Assembly: GCA_945863825.1 (NCBI GenBank)
Contig: CAMBBY010000008.1
Coordinates: 1-12,895 of the forward strand
Source: an uncultured Prevotella sp.
Lineage (GTDB): Bacteria; Bacteroidota; Bacteroidia; Bacteroidales; Bacteroidaceae
Length of the DNA: 12,895 nt
Direction of reading: 5' to 3'
Shown piece by piece: positions 7,793 through 12,895 of this stretch (its first letter is position 1; every line of letters begins with the position of its first letter). The notes beneath the pieces are model-generated. The model made no database searches. It was not told where the DNA came from and saw only the letters and a program-made list of their open reading frames with translations. The translations under genes were made by a program, and so were the position numbers.

Positions 7793-9340
7793 ATGAGCAA
7801 AATAGAATTATTAATACAAAAAGCCCATGGTGGCTTGACTGATGTGTTCGTGACAAATAAGGGAGCATGGTATGGAAAGACATACGATATGCGAAACTAT
7901 ATTTCTCACTTGCATCTCAGCAGACTTTTCTATGTCTTGAATTATCATGTGACTGGAATTTATTTTTCAATAGTCAAACCATTGAATGTGGGAAGAACTG
8001 GCGATTACATGGCAGCTTGGATTTATATTCCAAATTCCATAACTGTTGCTTCAGAGGATTTATTGAAATTGGTTTCACTTGTACAGGAAAAAATTGTAAG
8101 TGGAGTAGAGCAATATGATAATCTTAGACCGCTTTTGGACAGCTCTTATCCTGATTTGCAGTATATTGACTGTATGCCAGTTCGTCAGACCGAAGCTCTT
8201 GCCTATAGAATGTATGGTCAGAATACTGATTTTGTCTATTTAGGAAACCTCTTGGCGCAAGGATTAGATCAGTCTTATTATAAGAAATATAAGGCTGTAT
8301 TCTTTTTGGATATTCCTGCTCGTAATGAAGTACCACCATCTGTTTTACAGCAGATGTATGATTTGTCGAGAAATGGCTTTGAACAGCCTGCTTATCTGTT
8401 CCCTCCTCAAACTTTGCCAGTAGCTGGTATGGAACTTTTCGTCAATCAAGTTCCTTTTCGTGATAAGCCTTTGAAGACCATATTAGGTTCAAAGTTAAAT
8501 ATACTTCTTCATAGGACGGGTTACAAAGACGTGGTTTTATCGGTAAATATCTGTAAACCTCGTCAGTCTTTTTTGCTTCAAAATGAAATACTTTGGGAAA
8601 AGGAAATCAATGCCCAAATGTTTCACGTAATGTTCAAGGGGCGTCTTGCTATGCAATACCAACTTTTTGTGAATGGTAATCTTGTGTCGAGTGATCACTC
8701 AATAAGTATTCGTGAACAAGAGGCAAGGAATGCACGAGTGGAGGTGATGAAACCTGGATGTGCTAACTATCAGGGATACTTGAATCTCACTCAGCCGCTT
8801 ACTCATACAATTGTACTACAGGAACTTCCTATTAGGAATGCTTCGCATACATCTAAGTCAAATAGCTCAGTGTTTGCAAGCAAGAAATTCTTGTTAGGAA
8901 TGATTGTATATACTGTGGTAGTTTTCTTTGCAGGTATCTGTTTGGGAGATTTGATCAATAAAAACGATATTCAAGAAAATCCAGAAATGGCAACTCCTAT
9001 TGAGAATGAAGTATCTCCAGAGTCTGAAAATAATTTTGATTCTGAAACTTCAGAATCTTCAGAATTGGAATCTGAAGGCAAGCGAAATACAGATCGTAAG
9101 GCTTCCCGAAAGCAACAGACAGATCAACCAGAGAAACAAAAAGACAAGGCGAAGTCACAGGGAAAAGAAACTGAAGAACCTAAAGAAAAAGCAGGTGCAG
9201 AGGCTGCCGCTTCGGGTAAATCTGTTTCTCAATCCGCAGACAAGCATGCTTCTCCGACTAATAGAAATAAGGATAATGAATCTGCAAATGTATCCACACA
9301 TAGTTCTGAGGATAGTCCGAAAAGTAATAAAGAAAAATAA
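7793..9340 (+). CDS. Uncharacterised single-pass membrane protein with long charged tail
   Basis: I do not recognise the family of this 515-aa protein. Residues 1-350 look like a folded alpha/beta cytosolic region. A notable conserved-looking stretch is IYFSIVKP followed by GRTGDYMAAWIYIP (about 56-80) and a helix to about 105. The part from about 245 to 345 looks beta-rich. A membrane helix lies at about 366-388, preceded by Lys-Lys (positive-inside, so N-terminus in the cytoplasm). The remaining ~125 residues (391-515) are Glu/Ser/Lys/Gln-rich and almost certainly disordered; the segment next to the membrane is acidic and Ser-rich, and the part after about 430 has mixed charge. This tail would be periplasmic. 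There is no signal peptide. The gene lies only 5 bases after the GTPase gene, so the large cytosolic domain is a good candidate partner for that GTPase (inference). The tail might cross or bind the cell wall, but nothing in the sequence proves this. Confidence 0.7.
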   Translation: MSKIELLIQKAHGGLTDVFVTNKGAWYGKTYDMRNYISHLHLSRLFYVLNYHVTGIYFSIVKPLNVGRTGDYMAAWIYIPNSITVASEDLLKLVSLVQEKIVSGVEQYDNLRPLLDSSYPDLQYIDCMPVRQTEALAYRMYGQNTDFVYLGNLLAQGLDQSYYKKYKAVFFLDIPARNEVPPSVLQQMYDLSRNGFEQPAYLFPPQTLPVAGMELFVNQVPFRDKPLKTILGSKLNILLHRTGYKDVVLSVNICKPRQSFLLQNEILWEKEINAQMFHVMFKGRLAMQYQLFVNGNLVSSDHSISIREQEARNARVEVMKPGCANYQGYLNLTQPLTHTIVLQELPIRNASHTSKSNSSVFASKKFLLGMIVYTVVVFFAGICLGDLINKNDIQENPEMATPIENEVSPESENNFDSETSESSELESEGKRNTDRKASRKQQTDQPEKQKDKAKSQGKETEEPKEKAGAEAAASGKSVSQSADKHASPTNRNKDNESANVSTHSSEDSPKSNKEK

Positions 9341-9357
9341 CTATAAATTATCGTATT

Positions 9358-10584
9358 ATGAGATTTGAGTATATTTGCCATCATTGCAATAATCGTTTTA
9401 CAACGGTTTTAAATGCGACTAAAGAACGTGTTGCCTGTCCATATTGCCAACAGATAATGACCGCTTCAAATATTAATGTTGTGGTTGATGATAGTGTAAA
9501 TCAGGTGAGAAATCAGCAACCTGTCATTAATCAACCACAACAGGCTCGGGTTCAAGCTCGCCCTGTTCAGGGGCGTCCAGTCCAAGCTCGTCCAGTTCAA
9601 GCTCGTCCAGTTCAGGCTCGTCCAATTCAAGCTCGTCCAGTTCAAGCTCAGCCTGTTCAAACTCAGCCTGTTCAAACTCAGCCAATTCAAGCTCAGCCAG
9701 TTCAAGTTCAACCTGTTCAGGCTGAGGCTCTGGATCCTATAGTTCTGGCACCTCATGCAGAACCTGCTGCAATGGTGAACGATATGGATAAGCCTGATGA
9801 GTCGAATGTAGAACCGTCTAATATAGACGGGGCTAAGCCAGAGAACTCTGCTGAAGAAGTCTCAAATTCAGAATCTGAGAAAGCTTCATTACAGGAGAGT
9901 TTTAACAAGGCTCTTTTAGAAAGTGTCGAAGAGGACAAAGAAGATGACGAGAATGTAGAGATTGCCGATGAACTGAAGGAGGCTATGAATGACACTTACG
10001 AAGGTGTTTCGAAAAAGAAGTTTAATCCAGTATTGATGATAGTATTGGTGGTAGCCGCTGTGCTGTTTACTGGAATCTATTTCTTATTTATAAAAAAGGA
10101 TAAGCAGACAGAGAAAACAGAGATGCTTGTTAAAAATGAAAAAGCAGCAGTACAAGCACTCAAAGATTATGCAAATAATTATCCTGATATGAAGATTACT
10201 CAGTATTTTATGCTCGATTTGGATCAGGATGGACAGAGAGAGGTTATTGCAAACAATGACAAAAACCTGATTGTCTTTGGTGCTGAGGAAGGAACTGCGT
10301 ATTTGATTCATAAAAAGCCAGTTTTTGAGTGGGTATATCTTCGTGGAAAAGGGGTTTTTGTGGTAAATTCTGATGAGGCTCAGACTGAAGGAAGTGCTGT
10401 ATGGCTTATTAAAAAACAGAAAAAACTTGTAGAGGATGCTCATCAGGAGAATTATCATTTTGTCGATGGTAATTATATCAAGACTTTGGATGGTAAAGAA
10501 ACGAAGGTTTCTGAAGATGATTATTATGGTTTTGTCAATACGATTATTAAAAACTATACCAAACTAACTCCTGTAAAATTGTAA
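9358..10584 (+). CDS. Zinc-ribbon membrane protein with PVQ repeats and a DxDxDG-containing C-terminal domain
   Basis: 408 aa in four parts. (a) An N-terminal zinc ribbon: C7-x2-C10 and C27-x2-C30. (b) Eleven tandem 5-residue units at 66-120 (QARPV-type then QxQPV-type), followed by an acidic, disordered stretch (about 140-215). (c) A membrane helix at about 224-245, flanked by Lys on both sides. (d) A C-terminal domain of about 160 residues containing DLDQDGQREVI (287-297), a DxDxDG loop as in FG-GAP/VCBS or EF-hand-like calcium sites. The zinc ribbon implies a cytosolic N-terminus, so the C-terminal domain is probably periplasmic. The architecture (cytosolic zinc ribbon, flexible linker, one helix, outer domain) suggests an adaptor or signal coupler, not an enzyme; no catalytic motif is seen. 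The next gene starts 3 bases after its stop. The gene at 12642 begins with a similar zinc ribbon and may be a paralogue. Confidence 0.75.
   Translation: MRFEYICHHCNNRFTTVLNATKERVACPYCQQIMTASNINVVVDDSVNQVRNQQPVINQPQQARVQARPVQGRPVQARPVQARPVQARPIQARPVQAQPVQTQPVQTQPIQAQPVQVQPVQAEALDPIVLAPHAEPAAMVNDMDKPDESNVEPSNIDGAKPENSAEEVSNSESEKASLQESFNKALLESVEEDKEDDENVEIADELKEAMNDTYEGVSKKKFNPVLMIVLVVAAVLFTGIYFLFIKKDKQTEKTEMLVKNEKAAVQALKDYANNYPDMKITQYFMLDLDQDGQREVIANNDKNLIVFGAEEGTAYLIHKKPVFEWVYLRGKGVFVVNSDEAQTEGSAVWLIKKQKKLVEDAHQENYHFVDGNYIKTLDGKETKVSEDDYYGFVNTIIKNYTKLTPVKL
9553..9717 (+). repeat. 15-bp tandem repeat coding for QARPV/QAQPV units (11 copies)
   Basis: Eleven consecutive 15-base units (consensus close to CAAGCTCGTCCAGTT) encode residues 66-120 of the zinc-ribbon membrane protein. 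The first six units have Arg in the third position (QARPV, QGRPV, QARPI) and the last five have Gln (QAQPV, QTQPV, QVQPV). Third-base differences between copies show the array is not brand new. As the unit is a multiple of three, copy-number changes keep the frame. Extended Pro-Val/Gln repeats of this kind usually act as flexible, extended linkers. Confidence 0.92.
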
Positions 10585-10587
10585 GCT

Positions 10588-10644
10588 ATGAGAAAGATAT
10601 GTTTGTTTATTTTGCTCCAAGTCTATATTGTTATGGGGTGGGCG
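10588..10644 (+). other. Signal peptide coding region, cleavage before Gln
   Basis: Residues 1-19 have basic R2-K3, a hydrophobic core (ICLFILLQVYIVM) and a G-W-A end, so cleavage would leave Q20 as the first mature residue. It is the only convincing signal peptide in the operon. Confidence 0.75.
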
Positions 10645-12633
10645 CAAGAGACATATACTCTTGCGCCTCATCGCGAGTATATTGATAAGGTAATTGATGA
10701 TGCAATAACATATGCCAATCAAATAAAGATCGAGGATAGCGAACTAAGTCCATTGATGAGGTTTGCAAAAAAGAATATTGCAAGTGATGTTAAGTTTGCT
10801 AATTTTGATGGGTCTGACTCTTTTGTAGGGTTGTGCCATCCGAATAAGACATGGCGTATTGAAAATCGTAATTATCGTCTTCCTACACAAGATGAAATGA
10901 TTTATATAGCTCCATTCTTTACTTCGCTAAAGGATATGCCCCTTTTTACGAAATCAGGAAAATTGTATAATAATGTGGAGACTCTGAGTTTAGAAAAAGC
11001 GGGAAAGACTACGGTTTACTCAGACTATATAAGTAAGGAAAATGTGATTTATGGATTGCGCTTTAAGAAAAGTGCAGATAACGAACCGACAGATAATCCA
11101 TATCGAACGGCTTATCGTTATACTTTGGCTGGCGGTTCGCTCATTATTGGTGTCAAACATTTAGGTTCGTCAGTTGGTGTAAAAAAAGTAAAGGATATTG
11201 CTGATCCTAAATGGTGGGCTGCACAAAATAATATTCAACTTTTAAATTTTCCAATGAAGGGAGAAGGTGTTGCCTATTGTTCAAGCGATCCTGTCCTTCT
11301 TCTGATAAACAAAGAGAGTGTACGTATGTCCACTGAAAGTAATACGAGTAACTATCTGACAAGACCTTATATTGATATTGACAAGACGTATGAAACAAAC
11401 AGGACAGTTATGCACTATAATATTTCTGGCACAAATATCAAGGTGAATAAGACAATGGATCCAACACTTGTTGAACATTTCGGAAAGGAACTGCCAACTG
11501 CAGATGTTTATGTGCGTTCCAATCCTTCTTCTTCCTATTTAGCATATAAGGATGGTAAGTTCCCTTATGGTGAAATTGTATCTCAACCTATGGGGGGCGG
11601 TGCATTTAATTATCATATCACGCTAAAAAAGAATTTTAGTGATGAATTGAGGATTATGGAGTTTTATATTAAAAATGCAACTGATATTCCCGAACTTGAG
11701 GGTAAGTTCACTATGACTCAGATGCCAATTGAAATCAATCATGTTCCTGACTCAATTCCTGCAGACTATCTCGCTAATAATTATCTCACTCAAAGTGGCT
11801 CAATGGGAAGTAATTCAAATTCTGAGATGGGATCTTTCTGCTGGGATTCTGCTAAATCTTATGCAAACTTCTCTGTTGAGGATGAAGAAAGAATGAAACA
11901 GGTGTTGTCTTTTGATGATTTAGACAACGTCCCATTGAAATACTATCATTTGCCTTCTCTGAATAATCTGAGTTGTATCTTGCCTTCTCACACGAAGTCT
12001 TTCACTGAGAAATATGACTTAGAGGAGATTGATTCTATGGCTTATGGCATCTATGATCAGGACCCTAATGTCGTAAGCTCTTCTTATTATTCAAAAGGGG
12101 ATGGCATTATCTATGCGATTCGCCCAATTAAAAGTTGGTCAAGTGCTGCGTTTCGTTATCAGTACAAACCCAATGAGGGTCTTGTTGTAGATATGGTTCC
12201 ATTGGGTTCTGCAGCATTTAAAGTGAAGAGCGCACAGGAAATTAGTGATGGAGAGATATTTTCAAGATCTGATGTGCGTACTCGCATATTTCGCTCTAAT
12301 GAAAAACAGTCAAGTGGAGGAATATGGACAAGTACAGAATCTCCTTATGACCCAGATGAAGCTATGGCTTATGAATACAACAAGAATGGAATATATTTGA
12401 GATCAGAATCTAAAAGTAAGATATTGCCAGTCATACCTTTTCTTGGTGAAGAGAAAACTACAGAGGAAGAGTCTGATGAAGAATCTGATGAGCCTGTAAC
12501 TCGTACACCAAAACGTGTACGACGTGTGCCTCGAAAAACTCGAACAAGTCGTCCCGCCGCACCTGTGAATAAATCGGCTAAATCTCCATCTAAGGGAAAT
12601 AATCATATCATAGTTGTAGATAAAACAAAATAA
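10588..12633 (+). CDS. Secreted protein with internally duplicated DUF1566/FGE-like modules
   Basis: 681 aa. The N-terminus MRKICLFILLQVYIVMGWAQ is a signal peptide with likely cleavage A19|Q20 (signal peptidase I; Gln as first mature residue is typical of Bacteroidota). There is no lipobox. The mature protein contains two related halves, about 92-265 and 448-619. Shared landmarks in order are NYRLPTQDEM against KYYHLPSLNN; ENVIYGLRFKKS against DGIIYAIRPIKS; YRTAYRYTLAGGSLIIGVKHLGS against AAFRYQYKPNEGLVVDMVPLGS; and GVAYCSS..L against GIWTSTES. The RLPTxxE and G-x-WTSTE signatures recall DUF1566/Fibrobacter-type and FGE-sulfatase-like (C-type-lectin-fold) modules. A middle region (about 270-440) is unassigned. 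The last ~60 residues are low complexity: acidic (EESDEESDEP), then Arg/Lys/Pro-rich. It is probably a periplasmic or exported partner of the membrane proteins encoded just upstream (3-base gap). No catalytic residues can be assigned. Confidence 0.72.
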   Translation: MRKICLFILLQVYIVMGWAQETYTLAPHREYIDKVIDDAITYANQIKIEDSELSPLMRFAKKNIASDVKFANFDGSDSFVGLCHPNKTWRIENRNYRLPTQDEMIYIAPFFTSLKDMPLFTKSGKLYNNVETLSLEKAGKTTVYSDYISKENVIYGLRFKKSADNEPTDNPYRTAYRYTLAGGSLIIGVKHLGSSVGVKKVKDIADPKWWAAQNNIQLLNFPMKGEGVAYCSSDPVLLLINKESVRMSTESNTSNYLTRPYIDIDKTYETNRTVMHYNISGTNIKVNKTMDPTLVEHFGKELPTADVYVRSNPSSSYLAYKDGKFPYGEIVSQPMGGGAFNYHITLKKNFSDELRIMEFYIKNATDIPELEGKFTMTQMPIEINHVPDSIPADYLANNYLTQSGSMGSNSNSEMGSFCWDSAKSYANFSVEDEERMKQVLSFDDLDNVPLKYYHLPSLNNLSCILPSHTKSFTEKYDLEEIDSMAYGIYDQDPNVVSSSYYSKGDGIIYAIRPIKSWSSAAFRYQYKPNEGLVVDMVPLGSAAFKVKSAQEISDGEIFSRSDVRTRIFRSNEKQSSGGIWTSTESPYDPDEAMAYEYNKNGIYLRSESKSKILPVIPFLGEEKTTEEESDEESDEPVTRTPKRVRRVPRKTRTSRPAAPVNKSAKSPSKGNNHIIVVDKTK

Positions 12634-12641
12634 TTTAAATA

Positions 12642-12851
12642 ATGAATCAAATAGAATTTGATGTGAGTTGTCCATATTGTGGTATGGTTTTCAGGGTATC
12701 TTCTGTTCCCTGCACTCAGGTTGAATGTGAATGCCCTCATTGTCATCAGACTGTTGTTTTTGATGCTCCAGAGACAGGGGATGATGTTCTCAATACTGAG
12801 GACTTTGAGCCTGAATCTTCGTATGTAGTTCCACAAGTTCCTGTTCAGCAG
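12642..12851 (+). CDS. Zinc-ribbon protein, N-terminal fragment (3'-truncated)
   Basis: Seventy genuine residues remain. Cysteine pairs C10-x2-C13 and C31-x2-C34 (with extra C24 and C29) form a zinc ribbon, in the same position and style as in the gene at 9358. After residue 41 the sequence becomes acidic and then Pro/Val/Gln-rich, ending VVPQVPVQQ, which looks like the start of a linker similar to the PVQ repeat of that gene. Frame continues into the adapter as LSLIHI and a stop (12852-12872), an artefact commonly seen in contaminated protein records, so the real C-terminus is unknown. It starts 8 bases after the secreted-protein gene, in the same operon. By analogy it may go on to a membrane helix, but this is not in the window. 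Confidence 0.75.
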
Positions 12852-12895
12852 CTGTCTCTTATACACATCTGACGCTGCCGACGATACTCCTTGTG
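12852..12895 (+). other. Nextera read-1 adapter complement and i5 index (artefact)
   Basis: CTGTCTCTTATACACATCT (12852-12870) is the mosaic-end complement, followed by GACGCTGCCGACGA (12871-12884), the read-1 Nextera adapter complement. TACTCCTT (12885-12892) is the reverse complement of AAGGAGTA, which I recognise as the S507 i5 index, and GTG begins the P5 complement. This is not genomic DNA. Genome sequence ends at 12851. Confidence 0.98.

Noticed and set aside
9041..9054. Small palindrome TCTGAAACTTCAGA
   Set aside because: It lies inside the Ser/Glu-rich coding tail where TCTGAA-type codons recur; no T-run follows, so it is neither a terminator nor a supported operator.
9341..9357. Possible promoter in the largest intergenic gap
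   Set aside because: Seventeen AT-rich bases with no Bacteroidota -33/-7 pattern; too short to support a promoter call.
9000..9368. Plus-strand 122-aa Lys/Asn-rich frame overlapping the charged tail
   Set aside because: It is an alternative frame of the low-complexity Glu/Lys/Ser tail, with no own start signal or motif.
9553..9717. CRISPR-like or iteron-like array
   Set aside because: Units are contiguous 15-mers without spacers, in frame in a coding sequence, and codon-diverged; nothing suggests an array or an origin.
9466..9756. Antisense open frame encoding LNWTS/LNRLS 5-residue repeats, superficially like a pentapeptide-repeat protein
   Set aside because: It is the reverse reading of the 15-base PVQ repeat, which gives periodic peptides in every frame; the sense frame belongs to a good gene with zinc ribbon and membrane helix.
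12603..12866. Minus-strand open frame beginning MYKRQ
   Set aside because: The start comes from the Nextera mosaic end and the rest is antisense to two real genes.

Overview
This is a metagenomic-style contig, probably from a Bacteroidota bacterium (Prevotella/Bacteroides-like gut lineage, low certainty at genus level). The signs are AT-rich coding DNA, start codons mostly without a convincing Shine-Dalgarno sequence, and a signal peptide that cleaves directly before Gln (residues 19/20 of the 10588 gene), which fits the Bacteroidota 'Q-rule'. Both ends are sequencing-library adapter, not genome. Bases 1-47 are the end of Illumina P7, an i7 index and the Nextera read-2 transposase adapter. 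Bases 12852-12895 are the complement of the Nextera read-1 adapter plus an i5 index. Real genomic sequence therefore runs from 48 to 12851, and both terminal genes are cut.

The genomic part is one compact operon fragment of eight same-strand genes. Gaps run from a 4-base overlap to 17 bases. No terminator, promoter or RNA gene was seen, and no stretch longer than 17 bases lies between genes. In order: (1) C-terminal 440 residues of an SrfB-like actin/Hsp70-fold ATPase; (2) a 951-aa SrfC-like dynamin-type large GTPase; (3) a 637-aa single-pass membrane protein with three InlB B-repeat-like units and a DUF2135/YfaP-like C-terminal domain; (4) a 539-aa protein with N-terminal helical repeats and a second, different P-loop GTPase domain; (5) a 515-aa single-pass membrane protein of unknown family with a long charged tail; (6) a 408-aa protein with zinc ribbon, eleven PVQ-type 5-residue repeats, a membrane segment and a domain with a DxDxDG loop; (7) a 681-aa secreted protein with an internal duplication resembling DUF1566/FGE-type modules; (8) the start of a second zinc-ribbon protein, cut by the adapter.

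The core SrfB-SrfC pair links this to the poorly understood srfABC-type loci first named from Salmonella as SsrB-regulated factors. The remaining six genes form an unusual accessory set. Three proteins appear to share one plan: a cytoplasmic N-terminal module, one membrane helix and an external C-terminal region. A reasonable model, by inference only, is a membrane-spanning NTP-driven machine: a cytosolic actin-like ATPase and two GTPases, linked by zinc-ribbon and repeat-bearing membrane proteins to a periplasmic or outer-surface component. Whether it serves envelope remodelling, secretion/virulence or defence cannot be decided from this window.
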